Positions 1 through 7,951 of a stretch of DNA of 64,000 bases are shown here, one piece after another. This DNA is from Dactylosporangium sucinum (lineage in GTDB: Bacteria > Actinomycetota > Actinomycetes > Mycobacteriales > Micromonosporaceae). Position numbers and translations under genes: made by a program. The stretch lies in NCBI RefSeq assembly GCF_014647515.1, contig NZ_BMPI01000048.1, positions 30,944 through 94,943 of the forward strand, written 5' to 3'. Positions within the stretch are counted from its first letter, which is position 1; every line of letters starts with the position of its first letter. A model generated the notes under the pieces. It was given only the letters and a program-made list of their open reading frames with translations. It was not told the DNA's origin and ran no database searches.

Positions 1-3000
1 GCTTGGTGTTACCCAGCAGCGGCCCCTCGCCGGGCGGGCAGGACAGCACCACGTCCGGGCTGTTCGTCTCCTGGAGCCGCCGGATGAACGGATCCATGGA
101 CATGCGCATCGCGCCGGCAGCCGCCCGGGTCAGGACGACGTGGAAGCCGATGTCGGTGCCCTGCGCCAGGTACGGGATCAGCGGCAGCAGCGGGCTCTCG
201 TGCCCGCCGAGCATGTCGTAGTCGTCGACGAGCAGGTACAGCCGCGGACCGGACCACCAGTCCCGGGCCCGCAACTGCTCCGGCGTGACGTCGGTGCCCG
301 GCATCCGGCGCTTCAGTCCCTCGATGGCCTGCCCGACCGTGGCCCGCGTCGAGTCGACGGAGACCGAGTACCCGACACGGTACCGCTCGGGTACCCGGTC
401 GAACAGGACCCGCCGGAAGTCGACGATCATGATGCGCACCTCCTCCGGGGTGAAGCGCCGCATCAGCGAGTCGGCCACGTACCGCAGCACACTCGTCTTG
501 CCGCTCTGGGCGTCGCCGAGCACCGTGAAGTGCGGCAGCTCGTCGAAGTCGTGCCATACCGGCTGCAGCCGCTCCTCGTCGACGCCGATCGGCAGGCGCA
601 GGTCCCCGTCGGGTGGCGGCAGGTCGCGGGCCGGGAGCACCGCCGGCAGGGTGCGCACCCGCGGCGCCGGGGCACCGTCCCAGAAGTCCCGCACCGCGGC
701 GGCGAGCGCCCGGGAGCCGTCGGCCACGCTCGCCGCGTCGGCGATGCCGTCGATGCGCGGCAGCCCGCCCAGGAAGTGCGCCTTCTGCGCGGTGAGCCCC
801 CGGCCCGGAACGTGCGGGACGGTCGCGGCCGCGCGCAGGTCGATCGCCGAGTCGACCGGGTCGCCGAGCCGCAACTCCAGCCGGGTGCCGATCTGGTCCC
901 GCATGCCGTGGTGGACCTCCGACCAGCGGGCCGCGGTGAGCAGCAGGTGCACGCCGAAGTTGAGGCCGCGCGCGACGATCTGGCGGATGGCCGGGTCCGC
1001 CGCCTCGAACTCCTGTCGCAGGGTGAACCAGCCGTCCACGACGAGGAAGACGTCGCCGTGCGGGTCGTCGACGAGGCCGGCGGCCCGCTGGCGGCGGTAC
1101 GCCGCCATGCTGTCGATGCCCTGGGCCGCGAACCGCCGCTCCCGGTCGGCGATCAGCGCGGTCACCTCGGCCACGGTCCGGGTGACCCGGTCGGCGTCGA
1201 GCCGGCTGGCGACGCCGCCGACGTGCGGCAGTTCGCTGATCGTCGACAGCATCCCGCCGCCGAAGTCGAGACAGTAGAACTGCACCTCGCGCGGGCTGTG
1301 GGTCAGCGCCAGCGCGCAGATCAGCGTGCGCAACAGGGTGGACTTGCCGCTCTGCGGGCCGCCCGCGACGCCCAGGTGGCCGCCGATGCCGGACAGGTCC
1401 AGGGCGAGCAGTTCCCGGGCCTGCTCGAACGGTTTGTCCACGAACCCGACCGGTACCGCCAGCGCGCTGTTGCCCGGCCAGCCCACCGCCCGCAGCCCGG
1501 CCTCGGGATCCGGGGCCAGCGCGGGCAGCATCTGGTCCAGCGTGGGTGGCCGCAGCAGGGGCGGCAGCCAGACCTGGTGCGCGGGTGAGCCCTTGCCGGT
1601 GAGCTGGGCGGCGACCACCTGGAGCACACTGGGCACGCGCTCGTCCGCCGGATCGGCCGGTTCGCGGGACTCCGGCTGCTCGGGTGCGTCCACCGCCGGG
1701 TAGGGCGTGTGCCGCAGCCCGTACGAGACGACCTGGCTCTGGACCACCGCCGGGTCGAGCCGCTGGTGCTTGGGCCGGTGCGGGCCGGAGACGTAGGCCG
1801 CCTTGAACCGGATCAACGACGACACGTCGACCCGCAGGAAGCCGTGTCCGGGCTGGGGCGGAAGCTCGTGGGCGTCGGGCACGCCGATGGCGGTGCGGGA
1901 CTCGATGGCGGAGAAGGTACGCAGGCCGATCCGGTAGGACAGGTGCGTCTCCAGCGCGGCGATCCGGCCGTCGTCCAGCCGCTGGCTCGCCAGCAGGAGA
2001 TGCACCGCGAGCGACCGGCCGAGCCGCCCGATCATGACGAACAGGTCCATGAAGTCGCGGTGCGTGGCGAGCAGTTCGCTGAACTCGTCGACGACCACGA
2101 ACAACGTCGGCAGCGCGTCCAGCGGCTGGCCCTGCGCGCGGGCCCGCTCGTACTCCAGGACCGAGGCGAAGCCGCCGGCCTGGCGCAGCAGTTCCTGGCG
2201 GCGGACCAGCTCGCCGTGCAGCGCTTCGCGCATCCGGCCGACCAGCGCCGCCTCGTCGGCGAGGTTGGTGATCACGGCCGAGGTGTGCGGCAGATCGTCC
2301 AGCCCGAGGAACGTGGCGCCGCCCTTGAAGTCCACCAGGACGAAGTTCAGGATCTCCGGCGAGTGGGTCATCGCCAGGCCCAGCACGATGGTCCGCAGCA
2401 GTTCACTCTTGCCGGATCCCGTGGCGCCGATGAGCATGCCGTGCGGTCCCATGCCGCCGAGCGCCGACTCCTTGATGTCGAGCTCGACCGGCTCGCCCTC
2501 CGCATCCACCCCGATCGGGATGCGCAGCCGGCGCGCGTCCGGCCGGGCCGCCCACGCCTCCGTCAGGTCGAGGTTGCTCAGGTCGGCGACGCCGAGCAGC
2601 GTACCGAGGTCGAAGTCGGTGGCCAGCGCCTCCGCGGCCGGCTCGGTGGTGATGCTCAGCCGGTACGGCGACAAGATCCGCGCCACGGTGCGGGCCTCCG
2701 TCACGGCCAGCCCGTCCGGCCGCGCCAGGTTCGACCGGACCTCCCGCCCGACCTGGTCGTGCTTGACCTGTTCCAGCCCGGACTCGGTCAGGTCGGCCCA
2801 GAGCAGGCCGCGGGGAACCGTCGAGGGAGGCGTGCCCAGGTCGACCAGGACGGCGTTGCGGTAGCCGCCGGACAGCATCCGGGACCCCGCCGGAATCCGC
2901 CCGTCGTCACAGATCACCACCACGAAGGGCTCGTCGCGGCTCGGCGTCGCACCCTGTTCCCATCGGCTTCTGGCCAGGAACTCCTTGCCGAGCAGGCGCT

Positions 3001-3868
3001 CCACCGCGTCCATGCTCTCCGCCGCGAGCCGGGCGGGTCCGGCCGCGTCGTGTTCGGTCGGGTGTTGCACGTGCGGCAGCCACTTGACCCACTCCCAGGC
3101 CGCCACCGCCTCGTCGGACAGGCACAGGGCGACCATGACCTCCTCGGGTGCGTGGAACGTCGCGACCTGCGCGACCAGTGCCCGCGCGAACGCACGCCGC
3201 CGCTCGGCGTCGCCCGTGATCCGGATCTGGTGGAAGCCGGGCAGGTACAGCGCCACCGGCAGGTCGGCGACCGTCGTGTAGGCGTTGATGAACCGCCGCA
3301 GGGACTTCGCCGACAGCGGCTCCAGGTCCTCGATCGGCTTCGTCTGCAACGGCGCCATCCGGGTGGCCAGCCGCTGCCGGCCGGTGCCCACCCGGATCTC
3401 CAGGAAGTCCGGATGGCTGGGGCGCCGCTCCCACCGGCGGGTGGTCAGCACCACCGACCACAGCGCGGACGGATCGGGGTGCCGCCAGGCGGTCGCCTCG
3501 CGTTGCTGGTCGATCGACTTGCGGACACGTTTGCGCTGCTGAGAGAGGTAACGCAGGTAGTCACGGCGGTCGCCGCCCATGCGATGCTTGCGTTCCCCGG
3601 CGCTCATCGCCAGCTGGCCGGCGATCATGCCGACCATGGCGGCGCCCATCATCCCGGCCATGACCCAGGTGAGCATGCCGCGGCTGCCGCCCAGGAACAT
3701 CATCGCCATGACGCTGGACATCAGCATCATCGGCAGGATGGTCATGACGCTGCGCAGCCCCTGCGGCGTGACCTCGGGCAGCACCGGTGGCTCCTGCAGG
3801 CTGATCTCGCCCGTGGGCAGCTCCGGACCGGTCCGCCGCGCCGGGCGACGGAACACGACGGTGCTCAC
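1..3868 (-). CDS. eccC: EccC, FtsK/SpoIIIE-type ATPase of the type VII secretion system (3' end cut by the window)
   Basis: This is the motor ATPase of an ESX/T7SS membrane complex, which recognises WXG100 substrates and drives their export. Translated from the GTG at 3868, with a GGGAGG ribosome site 6 nt upstream, the frame is open to the window edge (1289 complete codons). The N-terminus has the usual EccC form: an Arg-rich start, a short Pro/Glu segment and two hydrophobic membrane helices (about residues 35-80). Three P-loop domains follow. Walker A motifs are GATGSGKS (481-488), GPQSGKST (837-844) and GDAQSGKT (1118-1125). Only domain 1 has a full Walker B with a catalytic Glu (VVVDEF); domain 2 has VVDGW and domain 3 has LVDDY, as is usual in EccC. 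EccC proteins are commonly about 1300-1350 residues, so only the last few tens of residues should be missing. It is divergent from eccD. Fusion of all ATPase domains in one chain is the non-mycobacterial arrangement. Confidence 0.97.
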   Translation of the reverse strand, partial: MSTVVFRRPARRTGPELPTGEISLQEPPVLPEVTPQGLRSVMTILPMMLMSSVMAMMFLGGSRGMLTWVMAGMMGAAMVGMIAGQLAMSAGERKHRMGGDRRDYLRYLSQQRKRVRKSIDQQREATAWRHPDPSALWSVVLTTRRWERRPSHPDFLEIRVGTGRQRLATRMAPLQTKPIEDLEPLSAKSLRRFINAYTTVADLPVALYLPGFHQIRITGDAERRRAFARALVAQVATFHAPEEVMVALCLSDEAVAAWEWVKWLPHVQHPTEHDAAGPARLAAESMDAVERLLGKEFLARSRWEQGATPSRDEPFVVVICDDGRIPAGSRMLSGGYRNAVLVDLGTPPSTVPRGLLWADLTESGLEQVKHDQVGREVRSNLARPDGLAVTEARTVARILSPYRLSITTEPAAEALATDFDLGTLLGVADLSNLDLTEAWAARPDARRLRIPIGVDAEGEPVELDIKESALGGMGPHGMLIGATGSGKSELLRTIVLGLAMTHSPEILNFVLVDFKGGATFLGLDDLPHTSAVITNLADEAALVGRMREALHGELVRRQELLRQAGGFASVLEYERARAQGQPLDALPTLFVVVDEFSELLATHRDFMDLFVMIGRLGRSLAVHLLLASQRLDDGRIAALETHLSYRIGLRTFSAIESRTAIGVPDAHELPPQPGHGFLRVDVSSLIRFKAAYVSGPHRPKHQRLDPAVVQSQVVSYGLRHTPYPAVDAPEQPESREPADPADERVPSVLQVVAAQLTGKGSPAHQVWLPPLLRPPTLDQMLPALAPDPEAGLRAVGWPGNSALAVPVGFVDKPFEQARELLALDLSGIGGHLGVAGGPQSGKSTLLRTLICALALTHSPREVQFYCLDFGGGMLSTISELPHVGGVASRLDADRVTRTVAEVTALIADRERRFAAQGIDSMAAYRRQRAAGLVDDPHGDVFLVVDGWFTLRQEFEAADPAIRQIVARGLNFGVHLLLTAARWSEVHHGMRDQIGTRLELRLGDPVDSAIDLRAAATVPHVPGRGLTAQKAHFLGGLPRIDGIADAASVADGSRALAAAVRDFWDGAPAPRVRTLPAVLPARDLPPPDGDLRLPIGVDEERLQPVWHDFDELPHFTVLGDAQSGKTSVLRYVADSLMRRFTPEEVRIMIVDFRRVLFDRVPERYRVGYSVSVDSTRATVGQAIEGLKRRMPGTDVTPEQLRARDWWSGPRLYLLVDDYDMLGGHESPLLPLIPYLAQGTDIGFHVVLTRAAAGAMRMSMDPFIRRLQETNSPDVVLSCPPGEGPLLGNTK

Positions 3869-3996
3869 CGCTCACCTCCCGCGCCGGCGGGCGCCGGCGC
3901 GCACTACAACGCTCGGCACGACGCGCGGGGATCACCGGACGCGGAGAATTTTCGCCATCCGGTGAACTCCGCGGGCGCTCATGCGTTGTCATCGCC
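3869..3996. promoter_or_regulatory. eccC/eccD divergent intergenic region with an operator-like inverted repeat
   Basis: This 128-bp gap must hold the promoters for both eccC (left) and eccD (right). It contains a perfect 8-bp inverted repeat, TCACCGGA at 3932-3939 and TCCGGTGA at 3958-3965, with an 18-nt spacer that includes the unusually AT-rich GAATTTTC. Similarity continues slightly outside the arms. The layout suits a dimeric transcription factor controlling both sides. No ribosome site is obvious before the eccD ATG, so its transcript may be leaderless or weakly initiated. The arms are read directly from the sequence; the regulatory role is inferred. Confidence 0.45.
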
Positions 3997-5394
3997 ATGA
4001 CTGTCGCGGCCGCCGGCGAGATGTGCCGCCTCACCATCTGCGGGCCGTCCCGCCAGGTCGAGGTGGCGGTACCGGCGCATGTCGTCGTGTCCGACCTCCT
4101 GCCGGTGCTGGTCGAGCAGCTGGGCGAGAACCTCGTCGAGTCCGGCCTGCTGCACGGCGGCTGGGTCCTGCAGCGCCTCGGCGCCGCCCCGCTCGACCAG
4201 GGGTCGACCGTCGCCGCACTGGGGCTGCACGACGGCGACATGGTCCACCTCCGGCCCCGGGCCGAGCAGATCCCGCCGGTCGACTTCGACGACCTGATCG
4301 ACGGCATCGCCACCGGGGTGCAGGAGCGACCCGGCCGCTGGCAGCCGGCGCTGACCCGGTGGGCCGCCCTGGCGGCGGCCGCGCTGCTGCTCGCCACCGG
4401 CGTCGCCGCGCTCGGGCTCCCCGGCCACGCCGGTCACCGCGCCCTCGCCGCCGGCGGGCTCGCGCTCGCCTGCCTCGTCGGCTCCGTCGTCGCCACGTTC
4501 GCCGTCGGCGAGCGGCCGTTCGGCGTCGCCTTCGCCGTCGCCGCCGTCGGGTACGCCGGGCTCGCCGGCCTGCTCGCGGCAGACCCGCGCGTCGGTGTGG
4601 TAGGCCTCCGGTCGGACGCTCCGGCGCTGTTCACCGGGGCGGTCGCCGTCGTGGCCATGGCCGGCATCGCCGCGCTCACGATCGCCCATGCCCGCCCGCT
4701 CCTGCTCGGCGTCGTCGTGGCCGGCCTGCTGACCGCGGGGGCGACGGCGCTGGGCGCCTTCGCCGGCCTGGGCATGGTGGAGTCGGCCGCCGCGCTGCTG
4801 GTGGCGTCCACGCTCGCCGCGATGATGGTCCCGCTGCTGGCCTTCCGGCTCGCCGGGCTCCGGCTGGCGCCGCTGCCGACGAAGCCCGAGCACCTCCAGG
4901 AGGAGCTCGACCCCATTCCGAGCACCACGCTGCTGCCCCGGGCCGCGACCGCCGACCGGCTGATGAGCGCGCTGTACGGCGGGCTCGCCGCCCCGACGGC
5001 AGCGGGCGTCGTCATCGTCGGCGCGGCCCCCGGATGGGCACCGGCGACCCTGGCCGGGCTGGTCGTGCTGGTCCGCTGCCTGGCCGCCCGCCCGATGACG
5101 AGCGGCTGGCACCGGCTGGCCCAACTGCTGCCCGCCGCGGCCGGCGGGGTCACCCTTGCCCTCGCGTGGGCGGCATCCGGCAGCCCGCTGACCCGCGTCG
5201 CCGGGGCGGCGCTCGCCGTGCCGCTGGGCGTCGCGCTGCTCCTCCTGATCGCCCGGATCCTGCCCGGCCGCCGCCCCACCCCGTACTGGGGGCGCGCCGG
5301 CGACCTGCTCCAGACGCTCGCCGCGACCGCGATCCTGCCGGTGTTCCTCGCCGTCCTGAACGTGTACGGTCTCGTCCGCGGAATCGGCGGCTGA
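3997..5394 (+). CDS. eccD: EccD, polytopic membrane channel component of the T7SS
   Basis: EccD forms the membrane core of the ESX secretion complex. The 465-residue product has a soluble ubiquitin-like (YukD-like) N-terminal domain at about residues 8-95. A cytosolic linker and about ten or eleven hydrophobic helices follow (about 115-462), with a charged Pro/Glu loop near residue 300. That matches the EccD fold and length. The ATG at 3997 starts exactly at the beta-strand-rich ubiquitin-like domain, although no good ribosome site precedes it. eccB follows after 5 nt, so the two genes are almost certainly co-transcribed and translationally coupled. Confidence 0.95.
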   Translation: MTVAAAGEMCRLTICGPSRQVEVAVPAHVVVSDLLPVLVEQLGENLVESGLLHGGWVLQRLGAAPLDQGSTVAALGLHDGDMVHLRPRAEQIPPVDFDDLIDGIATGVQERPGRWQPALTRWAALAAAALLLATGVAALGLPGHAGHRALAAGGLALACLVGSVVATFAVGERPFGVAFAVAAVGYAGLAGLLAADPRVGVVGLRSDAPALFTGAVAVVAMAGIAALTIAHARPLLLGVVVAGLLTAGATALGAFAGLGMVESAAALLVASTLAAMMVPLLAFRLAGLRLAPLPTKPEHLQEELDPIPSTTLLPRAATADRLMSALYGGLAAPTAAGVVIVGAAPGWAPATLAGLVVLVRCLAARPMTSGWHRLAQLLPAAAGGVTLALAWAASGSPLTRVAGAALAVPLGVALLLLIARILPGRRPTPYWGRAGDLLQTLAATAILPVFLAVLNVYGLVRGIGG

Positions 5395-5399
5395 GCGCG

Positions 5400-6788
5400 G
5401 TGCAGTCGAGACGAGACCAGGTCCAGGCCCAGTCCTACACGCTCGGCCGGCTGACGGCCGCCCTGGTCATGGCCGAGCCGGAGGCGCTGGAGAACCCCCA
5501 TCGGCGGGTCCTCACCGGCATGCTCGCCGGGCTGCTGATCGGCGGTCTCCTGGTGGGCGGGTTCACCGTCTTCGGCTTCCTCAAGCCGGGCGGTGCCAAG
5601 CGATGGCAGGAGCCGGAGACGCTCATCGTCGAGAAGGAGTCGGGCGGCCGGTTCGTGCTGGTCGACGGCCGGCTTCGACCGGTGTACAACTACGCGTCCG
5701 CGGCCCTGATCTTCGGCAAGCGGCCCGCGCTGGTGACCGTGTCGGCGGCGTCGCTGCGGTCCGTCCCGCGGGGTATGCCGATCGGCATCGTCGGCGCGCC
5801 CGAGTCGACCCCGGACGCCGCCGGGCTCGCGGGCGTCGGGTGGGAGGTCTGTGCGCTCAGTGGGACGGACCCGACCGGGGCGGCGCGGACCGGCACGCTC
5901 CTCGTCCTCGCCCGGGGCGGCGGCACCACGGTCGGCGACGACAGCGGCTTCACCGTGACCGCGCCGGGTGGCCAGGTCTTCCTGATCTGGAACGGCCAGC
6001 GGTTCGCGCTGACCCGGTCGTGGATCCCGCGGGTGCTCGGCTACTCCGCGGCCCCCGCGGTCGCGGCGAACTGGCTCAACCAGGTGCCGCCCGGACCGGA
6101 CATCGCACCGGTCGACGTCGCGGGCCGGGGTGACGCGGGCCCGGTCGTCGACGGGCGGCAGACCCGGGTCGGGCAGGTCTTCGTCGCCCGCGTCGTCGGT
6201 ACCCCCGACCGCTACTTCCTGCTGCTGCGCGACGGACTGAGCCCGATCGGCGCGACGGCGGTCGCACTGGTGCTCGGGAACCCGGACACCGGCGCGGCGT
6301 ATCCGGGTTCACCGGTGCGCCCGCTGGAACTCACCGCGGGCGCGCTCGCCCAGCTGCCGATGTCGACCCAGCCGGCGCTCCCGGCCGGACTCCCCCAACG
6401 GCCGCCGGCCCAGGCGGGCCTGCCGGCCGGCCAGACGTGGTGCGTGCAACGCGCCACGCCGGAGGGACCGGCCCGGGCGACCATGCGCGCCGCCCCGGCC
6501 GTGACGGTCGCCGGGGACGCGCCGGTCGTCGACCGGACCGAGCAGACCGCGACCGCCGTGCTGGCCGCGCCCGGCGTCGGCGGACTGGTCCGCCAGGGCC
6601 GCGCCGGGCAGGCGAACGGCACCAGCTACTTCCTCGTCACCGACGCCGGGGTGAAGTTCCCGATCGCCAGCGCCGACGCGGCGAAAGCGCTCGGCTACGC
6701 CCTCGAGGGAGCCCGGACAGTGCCCGCCGCGCTGCTGTCCCTGCTGCCCACCGGGCCGGTGCTGGACGTGGCGGCGGCGAGGAGGTGA
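5400..6788 (+). CDS. eccB: EccB, single-pass periplasmic component of the T7SS
   Basis: EccB sits in the ESX membrane complex with a short cytosolic N-terminus, one transmembrane helix and a large extracytoplasmic domain. The GTG at 5400 gives 462 residues beginning MQSRRDQVQAQSYTLGRL, the hallmark EccB N-terminus, followed by LVMAEPEALENPHRR. The membrane helix lies at about residues 37-61. The rest is the repeated beta-rich EccB fold with VDVAGRGDAGPVVDG-type loops and a conserved Cys in each half (near VGWEVCAL and QTWCVQR). The start lies 5 nt after the eccD stop. The length is slightly shorter than mycobacterial EccB, which is usual in other actinomycetes. Confidence 0.95.
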   Translation: MQSRRDQVQAQSYTLGRLTAALVMAEPEALENPHRRVLTGMLAGLLIGGLLVGGFTVFGFLKPGGAKRWQEPETLIVEKESGGRFVLVDGRLRPVYNYASAALIFGKRPALVTVSAASLRSVPRGMPIGIVGAPESTPDAAGLAGVGWEVCALSGTDPTGAARTGTLLVLARGGGTTVGDDSGFTVTAPGGQVFLIWNGQRFALTRSWIPRVLGYSAAPAVAANWLNQVPPGPDIAPVDVAGRGDAGPVVDGRQTRVGQVFVARVVGTPDRYFLLLRDGLSPIGATAVALVLGNPDTGAAYPGSPVRPLELTAGALAQLPMSTQPALPAGLPQRPPAQAGLPAGQTWCVQRATPEGPARATMRAAPAVTVAGDAPVVDRTEQTATAVLAAPGVGGLVRQGRAGQANGTSYFLVTDAGVKFPIASADAAKALGYALEGARTVPAALLSLLPTGPVLDVAAARR

Positions 6789-6855
6789 GGCCACAGACGA
6801 TCCGGCCGGACCGAACCGGCACCACCTGCAACGAAGATACGAAAGGTGAGCACCA

Positions 6856-7155
6856 ATGACCACGCCGCTGGGCAACTCCGTAGACGAATACACCATCACC
6901 CAAACGCTGAACGCCTTCGAAACCACCATGGCCAATGTCAATGCCGCGATCCAGGCGGTCGAAGCCGTCGGCTCGTCCGTGCCGTGGACCGGGGTCGCCG
7001 CGAACAAGTACCGCACCTCCCTCTCCGACTGGATCAACGGTGTGCAGACCGTGAAGAACGGTCTGGAGCAGCTCCGCTCGTCGATGACCCAGCACCTGAG
7101 CATCTCGAGCAATGCCGAAGACGAGTCGGCCCAGCACGCCCAGTGGTACGCCTGA
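6856..7155 (+). CDS. WXG100 family protein (EsxA/EsxB-like), first of a pair
   Basis: This small helical-hairpin protein of 99 residues is of the type secreted by T7SS as part of an antiparallel dimer. Two helices flank the turn SSVPWTGVAANKY, so the WXG motif is present as W-T-G at about residues 44-46. The length is canonical. No YxxxD/E export signal is visible in its C-terminus (ends QHAQWYA), so it probably relies on its partner, encoded 31 nt downstream. An AAAGGTGAG ribosome site precedes the ATG. The gene lies 67 nt after eccB. Confidence 0.9.
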   Translation: MTTPLGNSVDEYTITQTLNAFETTMANVNAAIQAVEAVGSSVPWTGVAANKYRTSLSDWINGVQTVKNGLEQLRSSMTQHLSISSNAEDESAQHAQWYA

Positions 7156-7186
7156 CCGGCCGGAGAGGACCCGAGAGGAATCGCAC

Positions 7187-7483
7187 ATGGCAACCTATTC
7201 GCTGAACCCGAACGGCCTGCTCGACTCGAGCGAGGAGCTGCGCGGCGTCACCAGGTCGATCGAGAACGCGCTGGCCGACCTCAACGGGTACGTCAACCAG
7301 TTCATCACCGCCAACGCCGGTGGCGCGGCCTCGTCGTACCAGGTCGCGCAGACCACCTGGAACAGCGGCCTCGACCAGATGAACGCCGCGTTGGACCGCG
7401 GCGCCACCGCGATCGACGAGATCCGCAGCAACTACCAGATCGCCGACACCCAGGGCGCGTCGCTGTTCGAAGGCAACGTCTAG
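7187..7483 (+). CDS. WXG100-like protein carrying a YxxxD export motif, second of the pair
   Basis: This 98-residue helical-hairpin protein is the likely heterodimer partner of the WXG100 protein just upstream. The ATG at 7187, preceded by AGAGGA, is preferred over upstream in-frame starts because it gives the canonical size. The turn between the helices reads ANAGGAASSY, with no Trp, so WXG is degenerate; the only Trp (TTWNSG) lies in helix 2. The C-terminal segment contains YQIAD, a YxxxD signal of the type recognised by EccC. One partner with WXG and the other with the secretion tail is a familiar division of labour in ESX pairs. Confidence 0.85.
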   Translation: MATYSLNPNGLLDSSEELRGVTRSIENALADLNGYVNQFITANAGGAASSYQVAQTTWNSGLDQMNAALDRGATAIDEIRSNYQIADTQGASLFEGNV

Positions 7484-7498
7484 GCCGAAGGAGACGGC

Positions 7499-7858
7499 AT
7501 GCCACTCACCAGCGACGACGCCTATTTCGGGCGTGCGGTCAACATCAACCTGACGGTCGCGGAGGAGGTCACGGTCTCGCCGCAGGGCGACATCCAGACC
7601 ATCACCCTCAAGCCGGGTCACACCAGGTTCTCGCTCGGCACCCAGGTGCAGACGGCGGTCGCCACCGTCGGCGTGAACCTGCACGCCAAGCTGACGGACA
7701 TCGGCAGCACCGCCAACAACCGCGCCGCCCAGGCGAACCTGTTCGCCACCGTCACGGACGACGCCGAGAACATGAACGACATCCGCGCGCAGGAGTTCCT
7801 CGGCGATGCGCCGGCGTGGAACACGTCGTCATCCACCACCGGCAACACCGGCGGCTAG
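7499..7858 (+). CDS. Uncharacterised 119-residue protein of the ESX operon
   Basis: The function is not recognised. It is a small acidic protein with a good ribosome site (GAAGGAGA) 15 nt after the WXG100-like gene, so it belongs to the same operon. The first half looks beta-rich (alternating hydrophobics around IQTITLKPGHTRFSL). The second half is predicted helical (NNRAAQANLFATVTDDAENM) and ends in a Ser/Thr/Gly tail. It lacks a signal peptide, membrane helix or WXG motif. Position suggests a co-secreted substrate or a chaperone for the Esx pair. A 34-bp palindrome follows its stop codon. Confidence 0.7.
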   Translation: MPLTSDDAYFGRAVNINLTVAEEVTVSPQGDIQTITLKPGHTRFSLGTQVQTAVATVGVNLHAKLTDIGSTANNRAAQANLFATVTDDAENMNDIRAQEFLGDAPAWNTSSSTTGNTGG

Positions 7859-7869
7859 CCGGACCCACC

Positions 7870-7903
7870 CCGGGCGGCCGGCACCGCGGTGCCGGCCGCC
7901 CGG
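7870..7903. terminator. 34-bp perfect palindrome, probable terminator or attenuator
   Basis: A 17-nt arm (7870-7886) is followed immediately by its exact reverse complement (7887-7903). With a minimal loop this would fold into a very stable GC-only hairpin without a T-tract. It begins 12 nt after the stop of the 119-residue gene and ends 48 nt before the next start. It probably separates the Esx-pair transcript from the larger substrates downstream, or attenuates read-through. Confidence 0.75.
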
Positions 7904-7951
7904 CCACGACTGACGCAGCTCGCTGGCGTGATGAGTTGAGGAGCCCCCACG

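Noticed and set aside
140..4000. Long plus-strand open frames opposite eccC
   Set aside because: They are complementary-strand shadows: composition is His/Arg/Gln/Pro-skewed with no domain, while the minus frame gives a complete EccC with three P-loops.
3981..5399. In-frame extension of EccB upstream through eccD
   Set aside because: The translation before 5400 is Arg/Pro/Gly shadow sequence overlapping eccD; EccB begins at the conserved MQSRRDQVQAQSYTLGRL.
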